From Bufo bufo (Eukaryota; Chordata; Amphibia; Anura; Bufonidae), in the NCBI RefSeq assembly GCF_905171765.1, contig NC_053391.1, positions 152,701,565-152,765,564 on the forward strand: a DNA stretch of 64,000 bases. The letters are read 5' to 3'. Shown here one piece after another: positions 1-11,315 of the stretch. Numbering within the stretch: the first letter of the stretch is position 1; every line of letters starts with the position of its first letter. The notes below the pieces were generated by a model that saw nothing but the letters and a program-made list of their open reading frames with translations, made no database searches and was not told where the DNA came from. The position numbers and the translations under genes are program-made.

Positions 1-786
1 ATTTTGATCAAAATCATTTGTGAGAAAGACGTGCAGCTGGGTTACCCCTTTAAATGGAATCAATCATATTTTTTACTAATTAAAACCAAATTAAAGATAT
101 ACTTTTCTTCTAGTCTGTTATATCTTTTGATTTTAGCTTTTCTTTATTCCATTTTCTTCATATTGAATATGGAGTGATCTTATTGCCTCAGCTGCTGATA
201 TGCTCATACACTGGTGTCCTGGAGAGGACTTCTATGAAGAGCTTTATGTCTAGGTTTTTCGAGAGGTCACCATGGAGAGGGAAAGGAAGCAACCTATGAC
301 CATTACCCATTGCCAGTGGTGGAGTTTTTTTCTTCATTCACTGTAATCCTTCATGATGAGATGTCTGTTCTGAATAGTGATCACTACAGAACATGAAGTT
401 TTAGCATATCATGAAGCTTGGCTGTCAGAATGAAAGCCACTGTTTCAAGTTTAAAAAAAAAATATTATAATAGAGACAAAGACATAGGAAATGAAAAAAA
501 TGCATGTTTAACATAAAAACTTGATTTAAATAATGACAAATTTTATTTTGCTATATAAGGTCCTACGCTTACCTTCCTTTTAACCACTGTGAAAAATTGT
601 CAAAAAGCCTACATATAAATTTAATCATACTGAAAAACATCCATTGAAAACATATTTTCATGGGAAAATAATGCAAGCAAAAAATCTAAATAAGCAATAG
701 TGCTGAAGTATATCCCAGCCTATTACCAATGCTATTACATATGTATTGGATAACTACGCAAACACAGATTGGCCCCAACCCTAGAC

Positions 787-1562
787 TAGTGTTGAGCGTG
801 AATATTCGCATTACAAATTTTATCGTGAATATCGGCACTTCGAGAATTCACGAATATTTAGAATATAGGGTTATATATACGTAATGACGAATATTCTTTT
901 TTTTTTTTAACACAGTACTACACATCAGGTGATCATCCCTCCCTTCTAGCTTGTGGGCCAATGGGAAGGCTTTGTCACAGCTTAGCAACATCCCTAGCAA
1001 CCAATAGAAAAGTTGCCTACCCCTTTCTATATAAGAAACTCCCCAGCAGCTATTTTTTAAAGTTTATTGCAGTTATGAAAGATACAGCAGTGTCATTGCT
1101 GTGCTCTGTGCTTTGTTGTATTACATTACATATATATATAATTTAGATAGTTGGGAGATAGTTAGTGTAGGTTAGATTGATCTATAGTGTAGCTGATAGG
1201 TTCCAGTGCAGAGTGTTAGGCAGTGTAATAGGTTCTGATGTCCATACATACATGCTACAGACATAGTGCTGTGATGTCACAAGTTGCACGTATTGCGAAA
1301 AAATATGCGCATATGAAGCTATTATAATGTTCTGCCATACCAACCATTTTCTCCAGTCTCAGGAAACTTATACCAGCTTGAAAAATGTAGCATAAGTGAC
1401 CCACGCCTGTATTTCACGCGCATTACGTGAATATTACATTGCCGATTTTCGCAATCAAGAATATAATCTCAAATTCTCAAATTCGTGAATATATGACAAA
1501 TATTCTACAAAATATTTGCGAAATATCGCAAATTCGAATATTGCCCCTGCTGCTCATCACTA
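787..1562 (+). mobile_element. Non-autonomous hAT-like element, family A copy 1
   Basis: Begins TAGTGTTGAGCG and ends GCTCATCACTA, imperfect terminal inverted repeats of hAT type. It is flanked by CCCTAGAC (779-786) and CCTTAGAC (1563-1570), an 8-bp target-site duplication with one mismatch. The interior is AT-rich with many gaatattcg motifs and holds a segment (about 950-1040) shared with copy 3. No transposase. Family assignment is from the ends and the 8-bp duplication only. Confidence 0.8.
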
Positions 1563-1901
1563 CCTTAGACAGGAGCTTTCTTTATCTTGACGAACAGGAG
1601 AATAGTAGAGAGAAAAATGCTCACAATTTATGCAATCATGTTGTATCAAAGGGTATATTATCACTACGTTCCCCAAATGATGATGAACATCATTAGCCTT
1701 AGTATATGCAGTAGATATAGGATTTAGGTGATTTTATTCTCCCCCCCCCTCATAGCTGTTACTCATGGCTGACTCACACTAGTTAAAAGACCGCATTGCA
1801 GGTAACATTCATACTGTACATCATGAATCATCCACTTCTTTGCATCATTCACTATAACTTTTTCTGTAGGTAGAATTATACTTTAGTGATTCATCAGTCA
1901 T

Positions 1902-2014
1902 ATGATGGTTATCAATAGATGTATTCATCAAAAAGCACTTGTGTATACAAGCCCTAAAAGAGGGCTTGTATACACAAGTGCTTTTTGATGAATACATCTA
2001 TTGATAACCATCAT
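1902..2014. repeat. Perfect 54-bp inverted repeat with 5-bp spacer
   Basis: Bases 1902-1955 are exactly the reverse complement of 1961-2014; the spacer is aaaag. Base-by-base comparison showed no mismatch. Not attached to any recognisable element. Confidence 0.95.
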
Positions 2015-3718
2015 TTAAAAATAGTTTGTATAGCCATGGAAAAAGCCAGAGATGCATTAGCTTGCTATAAAATCAACATTGTTCGAGTCAAACCCTCCTC
2101 CTAGAGTAAAATTGGTGGGGTATTTCTCCAAGATATTGATATAAATCATCTATGATGAGAAATCTGATTTCGGGAGGTGCTATAATTTATATTTATTGAA
2201 TTACCTGCTTGAGAACGGAAGGCATTTCACACAGCCCACAGAAATATTATCATATTTATAACTTGGAGTGGCAAGTAACTATAACATATGGTGTGTTATG
2301 GAATGTCAAATTTCAGATGACCTCATTTTTCTTGATATTTCATAATAACCCCTCTTAGTTTGCTATGCTTTTAGATCTCTTCACCGTATTGAACCGGCTA
2401 TAATTTCTTCTTTTCAGTGCTATCTCTGCTATTGTGGAAACTTTCACCATTTATACCATTGGGAGGAAATTGGAATCTCGTCCCAGTTGATCTATCTTAC
2501 GAAGATGAAAGTATACTCTTTCATTCACTGTCCCCGAATGAGGCAGAAGTTACTTTCACATGCTGTTTTAACATTGTTAGAGAGTTCACGGATGCCCCAG
2601 GCTTATATATCATGTTTAATTTGTATGTATTATGCCACATAAAGCTATTCCACTCTCACATTTCTTATTCCTCTATCTTTTCTAATTTTAAGACAGAAGC
2701 AAAAGATAAATTATATAAGCTGGAATATATGCATGGCATATCAGTAAAAACTAGTAATTATAAATTATCATATTTTATATGTAGACACTGGGAATTCTGC
2801 AGTTTTATCATCATCCAAATTCTTATGAGAAACTTAGCAGCATGACGAAAAATAATAGCATGGAAGGATAAAGTTCTGATTGTAATATTTTGCTTGTGAA
2901 ACAGTTTGGACAGTGTGTCTTATATTGTTCCCATCCATGGTCATTATTTACTATACTTTAAGGATATTATATACTAATAACTAATAAACTATATATATAT
3001 ATATATATATACAAACACATACATAATTAATTAAAACAAATTGTAACTTGCACATAATTCCAAGGATATCTGTAAATTGTATATTATATATCTAATAATC
3101 TAATAATTTGTAGGAATATTAGAAGACACAGAGGGGGTCAGTGACAGTATAATACAATGCGGCTACAGATTTTGGTAATTGTTACAGTTGATGGCTTTTG
3201 ACTCAGTTCTACGTTTACTAATGTGAGTACACCTCGACATAGTAAACTTTGCTAAATTTGCCTCAATTTTGGCAGAATTTAGAGAATTTATGGTATAATT
3301 TAGCACTCTATTTTTAAAAAAAATAGATACAAAGGATTTTTCTAAAAATAAAGTTAAGTACGTCTATCCATGCACCAGATTTATCATCCAGCATGACCCT
3401 CTATGATACATTTGGACAGTTTAATACGACTACAAGATTACTATTTTTATATCTGCACTATTTTCTTGTGGATTAGCCATGGAAGTTAATACATGCATTA
3501 TAAAGGATGAAATCCACTGTGCAAATCTGCAACAAATCCGAAAAATTGTTTTGCATGAATTTTTTTTCCTGCTAAATGTGGATGGGATTTTGAAAATCAG
3601 AAATTGCCCCAGATTTGGTTAGAGAATATGTACCAACATGTGTAACAATTTCACAGCATTTAAAACAAGCTTAATGCTTTCTGGTAAGTTGTTACAATTG
3701 AATTGAATACAAATTTAG

Positions 3719-4096
3719 AGGGACATTTATTAAGACTAGCGATTTAGATGCTGGTCTTAGTCCCTCTGCTCTGCCGGTAGATGCACCAAAGTTATGTGGA
3801 GGTGTAGGCCTCTACATAACTTTGGCGCTTCTTCCAGTAGGCTGTGTGACATACTAAAATTTACTCCAGCTCCCTTGCTGGCGTAGATTTAAGTCATTTT
3901 CCGTGCCAAAAACTGGTATGGAAAATAATAAATGAGACGGGTCTGCAGACCCCCCCTCTTGCCCACCCCCTTCATCATGCCCCCTTTTCTTGGCTCTTGG
4001 TGTGAGCAGCAAAAAGTTGCAGATTTTTCCTCAAAAAACCATTGCGACAAAATCTGTGACATTAATATGCCAACAAAGTGGCATATTAATGTTCCC
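3719..4096 (+). mobile_element. MITE family M (GGGG..CATTTATTAAG ends), copy a
   Basis: Starts gggacatttattaagac and ends near gttcccct. It shares an ordered interior with copies at 15679, 25876 and 51417: a hairpin around cctctacataactttgg, a pyrimidine-rich stretch, then gtgagc..aaaagttgcagattt. No coding capacity; probably a non-autonomous DNA transposon, superfamily unresolved. Confidence 0.65.
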
Positions 4097-4644
4097 CTAG
4101 TGGACTAAAAAAAATGGAGTATCCAACTATATTTACTCTGGCTCTGGTTACGTCCATGTATCTGTAAATTCGAAATTCTATAAATAACAAAGGAAGAAAA
4201 AAAATATTGTTGCCACCTTGCTTTTGAAAAGCAAAAAAGCTAAAAAGCTGGTCTTCTATTAATTATTTTTATATTAAAGTCACAAACAAAATATGAACCA
4301 TCAAAATAAAAACAGACCCTTTTTCTACATCTCAAATCATTTAAGGACATCACAAGTCACCACCTATAACCATTGTAAGCACAGATTATAAATGTTTACA
4401 TCAGTTTTTATCTGTGACCTAATGATCCAGTAGTTTACTTTGCATTCACAATGGACCATCACAGTAATTAAACATACAGCAATTCTAAATTTTTTACTTG
4501 ATATAGGATTTTAAACATCTATAAACATCTTCTTTTCTTTCACTCTAGTGAATATTATAGCAATCAACATTGAACTAGATGAAGTAAAAAATGCTACTAT
4601 ATTTTGTCAGCTTGTCTAGTAGTTTAGTTGTTAAATTCACTATA

Positions 4645-4688
4645 AAATGTCTTTCTTTTTTCAGAGACCTGTATTTGAAAGTTGCAAG
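4645..4688 (+). other. IL1RAPL1: Splice acceptor and 5' UTR part of the IL1RAPL1 exon
   Basis: A pyrimidine tract (tctttcttttttcag) ends in AG at 4663-4664. The exon therefore begins at 4665 with 24 untranslated bases before the ATG at 4689. The upstream first exon would be non-coding and lies outside the window or is not recognisable. This is seen directly; the UTR status is inferred from the signal-peptide start. Confidence 0.8.
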
Positions 4689-4770
4689 ATGAAAGCTCCT
4701 TTTCCACATTTGATCCTCCTTTATGTTACCTTGGCACAAAGCTTAAAAGTCGTTACTAAAAGAGGTTCTG
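4689..4770 (+). CDS. IL1RAPL1: IL1RAPL1 first coding exon (partial CDS, N-terminus)
   Basis: Encodes 27 residues plus the first base of a split codon, starting [18 protein letters not shown] and continuing LKVVTKRGS. The hydrophobic stretch at residues 5-17 fits a signal peptide cleaved near residue 18 or a little later. From memory the human IL1RAPL1 N-terminus differs at only about four of these positions, whereas IL1RAPL2 is clearly more distant. The protein is a single-pass synaptic membrane receptor with three extracellular Ig domains and a cytoplasmic TIR domain; it organises excitatory synapses through presynaptic partners such as PTP-delta. The start is the only ATG in frame after the splice acceptor, with A at -3. 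The exon ends in phase 1 (TCT G|gtaagt), compatible with the alanine codon that follows in human. The Ig-domain exons are not in this window. No lesion is visible. The gene name is recognised by sequence, not by a search. Confidence 0.9.
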
Positions 4771-4776
4771 GTAAGT
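4771..4776 (+). other. IL1RAPL1: Splice donor of the IL1RAPL1 coding exon
   Basis: GTAAGT immediately follows TCTG, a consensus U1 donor. It interrupts a codon after its first base. Confidence 0.85.
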
Positions 4777-5367
4777 GCATTTGTTTTTACTCTTTTGCTG
4801 GTTGTCGTGACATTGGCGGTGGCTTCCAAGGTCCCAGATAATAGTTGTGAGTTTAGTGTAATGTTGTAGTGTACTGAACTGTTGACTATTGTTGATGGTG
4901 ATCAATAGATAGCTAATAATCATTGGAAGAGGCTCCAAACTTTGTGGTTTGTGATTTGGTCCTTTCATATTTTATGAAATGGTTTCCATGTACAATAATT
5001 GGCAGATTAGTGTCATATTTTTAATCAGTTGCACAAATTTAGAAGATTTGGATTTATTTTCTCTCATGTTAGTGTGCATTGGTCTATTGTAGCAATGTTC
5101 TGGTAATATGAATGCTCTGGATATTAAGATATTGTAACTATGAGGAACTCATGGAAAATGGTTGTCATGTTTTTGGAAGTATAGAATACATGCTTGTATC
5201 ATTTTCAACTGTATATATTAGTTTTGCTAGAATTACAATAAGGTAAAAAAACACAACAGGTAAAGTAAAAATGACACAACTTTAAGGAATCTGTCATCTC
5301 CACCAAGACCTACCGTATTAAATGCTGTACTACACTAGTACTGCACCAACTTAATCCTGATTGCTAC

Positions 5368-5965
5368 TAGTGATAAGCGGCAGGGGCTATATTCGAATTC
5401 ACCATATTTTATAAATATTTTGTAGAATATTCATCATATATTCCCGAATTTAGAGAATTCGAGATTATTTTATTGAATGCAAAAAATCGGCAACGTATAA
5501 ATTGCGTAATGCAAATTTGTAACGCAAAATATAGGCATGGGTTCACTTTGGCTTCCTTTTTTTAAGCTGCTAGAAGTTTCTCCTGAGACTGGAGAAAATG
5601 GTTGGCACGGCAGAACAGTACAATAGCTTTATATGCAGATAGAGTCAAGTGCTCCAATATATTTGTGATTGCGCTAATCGGCAGTGATTAGAATATTTTT
5701 TCACACTACGTGCAACTTCACATTTTAGCAGGTCTGACTACAGATTGCTGATTGGTGCACTAAGTATTGTTGTGAACTTGACATTGCTTCCTTCTCATTG
5801 GCCCACAAGCAACAAGCAGAGAGGAATTATATGTTCAGATGGAAAAAAAATGCTGAATATTCGATATAACAAATACATAGCACTATATTCTAGATATTTG
5901 CGAAATCTAGAAGTGGCGATATTCGTGATAAAAATTAGCTATTCGAATATTCGCGCTCAACACTA
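5368..5965 (-). mobile_element. Non-autonomous hAT-like element, family A copy 2
   Basis: Opposite orientation to copy 1: it begins TAGTGATAAGCGGCAGGGGC and ends CGCTCAACACTA. Target-site duplication ATTGCTAC (5360-5367) / ATTGCTAA (5966-5973), seven of eight bases. Shares the gaatattcg-rich ends and the cccacaagc..aagcag hairpin motif near 5800. Confidence 0.8.
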
Positions 5966-6107
5966 ATTGCTAACCTATATCTCCATATTCTGCCCTGTTT
6001 CCTCCCATAGCAAAGCAGAACTGGAATACCTTGAGAGAACCTCTGGGTGCATATTCACAATGGAGAGGACTCCTGAGCATATGCTTAAATGTCTTCTCAG
6101 TGTACTC

Positions 6108-6215
6108 CAGCACTGGATCCTCTGGATCAACTTGCAGGATAACAGGCTGAACTGGATGGACAGCTGTCTTTTTCAGCCTTGTAAACTATGTTACTGTTAC
6201 TGCTTTGCTGGTACA
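6108..6215 (+). mobile_element. CR1 LINE 3'-end fragment
   Basis: The sequence ctctggatcaacttgcagga, followed by aacaggctgaactgg and ending in aactatgttactgttact, matches the 3' tail of the CR1 copy at about 57940-58030 in this window. Only the extreme 3' end is present, as is usual for 5'-truncated LINE insertions. Confidence 0.7.
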
Positions 6216-6598
6216 TAGCTGGGAAACAATGGTAAGTATTGACATATAAATTAACTATTGTCAGTGGAAGCATTATCATTTATTTAGAACTGCACTTAAT
6301 GGGTCTTGAAAGATCTAGCAGATACTTTTAAAAAATATATATGTTTAGCCCTATATCTACTCCAAAACAAAGAGTGTACCAGCGTGTAGCAAATGCATTG
6401 CATCCAAACTAAATCCTGAGACTTTAATTTTAATGAGCATCGCTTTTCATGCATCATCTTTATGTTCAGGAAAAATTGCTTTATAAAATGTTCCATATTG
6501 TCCATTTTCACATAGCCCTGGCTCCATAGAAGTGAATAGGGCTTGCGTGAAAAACGAAGACATCCAGATGCAATTAGTTTTTCACAGATGGTTGCTAG

Positions 6599-7480
6599 TA
6601 GTGTTGGGCAAGAATATTTGAATCATGAATTCTAATCGTGAATATCACCACTTTGCGAATTCACGAAGATTTAGAATATAGTGCTATATATTCGTATTCA
6701 CAAATATTCTAGATTTCTTTTTTTTTCACCAGTAACCTACCTTCTTGCTTATTGGCCAATCAGAAGGCTGCAATGTCTTTGTCTGAGCTTAGCAACATCC
6801 CTAGCAACCAATAGAAAAGTTGCCTACCCTTTACTACATAAGAAACTCCCCAGCAGCCATTTTCTGTAGTTTTATGGAGTTCTGAGAAAGATAGCAGTGT
6901 CATTGCTGTGCTCTGTGCTTTACTGTTTAATTACATTAGATAGTTAATTAGTTAGCTAGTTAGCTTATATACATAATACAGATAGTTAGTGGGAGATAGT
7001 CAGTGTAGGTTAGATTGTGATATTGTATAGCTGATAGGTTCTGCTGTCCATACATACATGCTACAGACATAGTGCTGTGATGTCACAAGTTCACAACAAT
7101 ACTTAGTGCACCAATCAGTAATATGTAGTCAGACCTGCTAAAATGTGAAGTAGCACATTTTGCGCAAAATAATGTGCATCATTAATTGCTGATTTGCGCA
7201 ATCGCAAATATATTGGAGCACTCTATCTGCATATAAAGCTATTATAATGTTCTGCCATGCCAACCATTTTCTCCAGTCTCAGAAAACTTCAAGCAGCTTG
7301 AAAAATGTAGCAACAGTGACCCACGACTGTATTGCACACGCAATATGCGCATATTACATTGCCGATTTTCGCAATCAAGAAAATAATAGCAAATTCTCGA
7401 ATTCGCGAATATATGATAAATATTCACCAATATTCGCAAAATATCGCAAATTCGAATATTGCTTTTGCTGCTCATCACTA
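6599..7480 (+). mobile_element. Non-autonomous hAT-like element, family A copy 3
   Basis: Begins TAGTGTTGGGCA and ends GCTCATCACTA. Target-site duplication GTTGCTAG (6591-6598) / GTTTCTAG (7481-7488), one mismatch. The interior matches copy 1 over long stretches, for example agcaacatccctagcaacca near 6790. Longer than copy 1 through extra internal sequence. Confidence 0.8.
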
Positions 7481-8440
7481 GTTTCTAGGAGGTGTAGATT
7501 GTTATTCTTATGTTTTTTTTTTTTTCATGCATGTGAAAAACGCATACAATTTGGATACAATCCGGACAGAAAAAAATGCATGCACTGAACTCAATCACAG
7601 CAAAAACTAATTGAACTTGTTTGTATAACCATCAGTTTTTCCCTGAACAGATCCTGACACAATCCATATTGCTCATGTGAAAGAGGCTTTAGCTCTAAAG
7701 TGATTGACACTGACAGAACTCTTTAGTAGCTAGGTAGCCATCTGAACCTACTCTGGAGCTCCCACATGAAACCATCTCTTTTAAAAAGCTTCCAATAGAG
7801 GGGCTTGCAATTGCACCTTTTTTTACATTATTATTATTTTTTGTATCCATTTCTCTGGTTAAACCCATTCAACCTTCAAAGGACTCGGAAATGGGAATCC
7901 TCAATTGGAAAATTGTGCAAAGATCTTATGATTAGTGATGAGTGTCAGGTCCCATATTCGAATTCGCGATATTTTGCAAATATTCGCTAGAATGTTCGTT
8001 TCAGATTCGCAAATATTTGTATTTGAGATTATTTTCGCGATTAATCTAAAATGTAAAAATTGCGTAATGCGAAGTTGATTAAAAAAGAATATATAGCAGT
8101 AAATATAGTGCTATATATTCTATTTAAGAATATTTATCATAATCTAAAACAAGAATATATAGCAATATAGCGAATATTCGAGAAAATACAAACAGAGAAA
8201 TTTAGCTAAGCTAATATAGTACTATAATATTTTTTTAATAGTGTTAATTTTTTCTAAATCTGAAGCTTAGAAAAGAAAAAAAATAAGAATATAAAAAAAG
8301 GTTATAGCACTATATTAGCTAAATTGCTCTATATTTGTATTTAGCGAATATTCGCTATATTGCGAAATATTCTTGTTTTAGAATATGACAAATATTCTAA
8401 AAAACTAATATATAGCAATATAGCGAATATTTGTAAAATA

Positions 8441-10084
8441 CAGTCAGGTCCATACATATTGGGACATCAACACAATTCTAACATTTTTGGCTCTATACAC
8501 CACCACAATGGATTTGAAATGAAACGAACAAGATGTGCTTTAACTGCAGACTGTCAGCTTTAATTTGAGGGTATTTACATCCAAATCAGGTGAACGGTGT
8601 AGGAATTACAACAGTTTGCATTTGTGCCTCCCACTTGTTTAGGTCCCAAAAGTAATGGGACAGAATAATAATCATAAATTCAAACTTTCACTTTTTAATA
8701 CTTGGTTGCAAATCCTTTGCAGTCAATTACAGCCTGTAGTCTGGAACGCATAGACATCACCAGACGCTGGGTTTCATCCGTGGTAATGCTCTGCCAGGCC
8801 TCTACTGCAACTGTCTTCAGTTCCTGCTTGTTCTTGGGGCATTTTCCCTTCTTTTTTCTCTTCAGCAAGCGAAATGCATGCTCAATCGGATTCAGGTCAG
8901 GTGATTGACTTGGCCATTGCATAACATTCCACTTCTTTCCCTTAAAAAACTCTTTGGTTGCTTTTGCAGTATGCTTTGGGTCATTGTCCATCTGCACTGT
9001 GAAGCGCCATCCAAAGAGTTCTGAAGCATTTGGCTGAATATGAGCAGATAATATTGCCCGAAACACTTCAGAATTCATCCTGCTGCTTTTGTCAGCAGTC
9101 ACATCATCAATAAATACAAGAGAACCAGTTCCATTGGCAGACATACATGCCCACGCCATGATACAACCACCATGCTTCACTGATGAGCTGGTATGCTTAG
9201 GATCATCATCAGTTCCTTTCCTTCTCCATACTCTTCTCTTCCCATCACTCTGGTACAAGTTGATTTTGGTCTCATCTGTCCATAGGATGTTGTTCCAGAA
9301 CTGTGAAGGCTTTTTTAGATGTCGTTTGGCAAACTCTAATATGGCCTTCCTGTTTTTGAGGCTCACCAATGGTTTACATCTTGTTGTGAACCCTCTGTAT
9401 TTACTCTGGTGAAGTCTTCTCTTCATTGTTGACTTTGACACACATACACCTACCTCCTGGAGAGTGTTCTTGATCTGGCCAACTGTTGTTAAGGGCGTTT
9501 TCACCAGGGAAAAAATTCTTCTGTAATCCTCCACACATGTTTTCCATTGTCTTCCGGGTTTTTTGGTGCTGCTGAGCTCACCGAGGCGTTCCTTCTTTGT
9601 AAGATAGTTCCAAACTGTTGTTTTGGCCACGCCTAATGTTTTTGCTATCTCTCTGATGGGTTTGTTTTGTTTTTTCAGCCTAATGATGGCTTGCTTCACT
9701 GATAGTGACAGCTCTATGGATCTCATCTTGAGAGTTGACAGCAACAGATTCCAAATGCAAATGGCACACTTGAAATGAACTCTGGACCTTTTATCTGCTC
9801 ATTGTTATTGGGATAATCAGGGAATAACACACACCTGGCCATGGAACAGCTGAGAAGCCAGTTGTCCCATTAATTTTGGTTCCTTAACAAGTGGGAGGCA
9901 CATATGCAAACTGTTATAATTCCTACACCGTTCACCTGATTGGGATGTGAATACCCTCAAATTAAAGCTGACAGTCTACAGTTAAAACACATCTTGTTTG
10001 TTTCATTTCAAACCCATTATGGTGGTGTATAGAGCCAAAAATGTTAGAATTGTGTCGATGTCCCAATATTTATGTACCTAACTG
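8441..10084 (-). mobile_element. Complete Tc1-like (DD34E) transposon
   Basis: Flanked by TA at 8439-8440 and 10085-10086. Ends are CAGTCAGGTCCATA on the left and, on the complementary strand of the right, CAGTTAGGTACATA. Inverted repeats run about 225 bp inwards (8441-8665 and 9858-10084) with scattered mismatches. The single gene between them is open over its whole length. It is the only transposon here that keeps both ends and an uninterrupted transposase. Confidence 0.92.
8695..9744 (-). CDS. Tc1-like transposase, open reading frame intact
   Basis: 349 residues, close to the 340-345 usual for Tc1 transposases. Residues 10-55 fit the first helix-turn-helix (REIAKTLGVAKTTVWNYL). A second DNA-binding half follows to about 120 (STMKRRLH), then the DDE catalytic domain. 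The three acidic residues are visible: D157 in WTDETK, D253 in QMDNDPKHT and E288 in DLNPIEH. There are 34 residues between the second D and E, the DD34E signature. The enzyme would bind the terminal repeats and cut and paste the element at TA sites. Start is M1; M7 (MRSIEL) is equally possible. No stop, frameshift or missing key residue is seen. Whether it is active cannot be told from sequence; the inverted repeats have diverged from each other, so the copy is not brand new. Confidence 0.93.
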   Translation of the reverse strand: MLSTLKMRSIELSLSVKQAIIRLKKQNKPIREIAKTLGVAKTTVWNYLTKKERLGELSSTKKPGRQWKTCVEDYRRIFSLVKTPLTTVGQIKNTLQEVGVCVSKSTMKRRLHQSKYRGFTTRCKPLVSLKNRKAILEFAKRHLKKPSQFWNNILWTDETKINLYQSDGKRRVWRRKGTDDDPKHTSSSVKHGGCIMAWACMSANGTGSLVFIDDVTADKSSRMNSEVFRAILSAHIQPNASELFGWRFTVQMDNDPKHTAKATKEFFKGKKWNVMQWPSQSPDLNPIEHAFRLLKRKKKGKCPKNKQELKTVAVEAWQSITTDETQRLVMSMRSRLQAVIDCKGFATKY

Positions 10085-10374
10085 TACACATATAGACTAC
10101 AATTAAGCTAATATAATGCTATAACCTTTTTTTTAAAGTTATAACTTTTCTTCAAATCTGAAGTTCATAAGATAAAAACAATTCTGACTATGAAAAAAAG
10201 TTTATAGCACTATATTAGCTAAACTGCAGTCTATATGTGTATTTTACGAATATTCGCTATATTGCTATATATTCTTGTTTTAGAATATAACGAATATTCT
10301 AAAAAAATTTATACATAGCAATATAGTGAATATATTCGTTATTTAGAATATTCGCCTTTTTTTTCCAACCTGTA

Positions 10375-10562
10375 CAGTTGTTTGGCATACTCCTCCCCTA
10401 CAAGCGTCCACGTCACCATGGGAACGCCTGTGGGTTAGAATATACCATCGGATCTGAGTTTTCACAATCTCAGGGAAAACTCAGATCCGATAGTATATTC
10501 TAACCCACAGGCGTTCCCATGGTGACGGGGACCCTTGTCGGGGAGGAGTATGCGAACAACTG
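10375..10562. repeat. Long palindrome inside hAT family A copy 4
   Basis: Arms of about 88 bp (10375-10463 and 10474-10562) around an 11-bp loop. Inner arm segments such as gggttagaatatac are identical in the two arms apart from single changes. A second copy lies at about 28198-28325, so the palindrome belongs to this repeat family. Confidence 0.85.
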
Positions 10563-11315
10563 ATGGGAAAAAATTGGGGGGAAAAAAGACGAATATTATA
10601 AATAACAAATATATTCGCTATATTGCTATATATTCGTTTTTTAATATTTGTAATTTTTTTTTTTCCATATGAAAACATGATTCCTTCCTGCTTAAGTTGC
10701 TTGTGGGCCAATGACTCATTGGCCTACAAGCAAGAAGCAGTGAGGAATCATGTTTTCAGATGTTAAAAAAATTACGAATATTCTATATAGCGAATATATA
10801 GCACTATATTTTAAATATTCGCAAATTCTCAAAGTTGCGATGTTCGCGGAAAAAAAATTGTTATTCGAATATTCGCACTCAACACTATATATGATCATAC
10901 TCCATTATTCATTGTTTTATGATGCTTTCTATATGTTATACTTATAAGGGACTTGTCATTAGTCTCTTTTCTGGTCTTGATTTGATTTGTGAATTCAGCA
11001 TTGCCCAAGCTGAGAGAAATATTGTGTGTTGCCAATGTTGCTTCTTTTTCAGTCACTGGAGAGATATGCCATTAAATAAGTGTTTGAGATCAATCATGAT
11101 TGCAAAAGATTTTCAACTATTTTCCATAAGATAATAGCTTAGATCCTGGTTGAGGTGTTAGAAGTAGGTTCTACACCATCATAACCAGCCCACAAAAGAG
11201 CCATATTCTCACCATTCACAGGGGAAAATCAGTTTCTCCAAATATACAAAGCAGATAAAGGGCTACAATGAACTGTCTAGCAGATAAAGTCAATATAAAA
11301 AGTGAGTACACTTAA

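Larger units (their letters stand above)
1..4664 (+). other. IL1RAPL1: Intron upstream of the IL1RAPL1 coding exon
   Basis: AT-rich non-coding DNA upstream of the acceptor. It contains a hAT-like copy (787-1562), a 54-bp perfect inverted repeat (1902-2014), a short (TA)n run (about 2990-3010) and a MITE (3719-4096). In 1-778, 1571-1901, 2015-3718 and 4097-4644 I see no gene or clear repeat. The open frame at 2417-2845 has no recognisable domain and looks like chance. Confidence 0.7.
7933..10887 (-). mobile_element. hAT-like element, family A copy 4, split by a Tc1 insertion
   Basis: Begins TAGTGATGAGTG and ends CACTCAACACTA. Flanks CTTATGAT (7925-7932) and TATATGAT (10888-10895) agree at six of eight bases, so it is an older insertion. 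The Tc1 element at 8441-10084 sits inside it. The remaining 1.3 kb is gaatattcg-rich, with a long palindrome (10375-10562) and a second hairpin (about 10680-10755). Confidence 0.7.

Noticed and set aside
2417..2845. 142-codon open frame preceded by ttcttttcag
   Set aside because: No domain, no similarity to IL1RAPL1, and a long chance frame is possible in this AT-rich sequence; the pyrimidine-AG is a common accidental acceptor.
8702..9412. Plus-strand frames opposite the intact transposase
   Set aside because: Antisense shadows of the 349-residue transposase.
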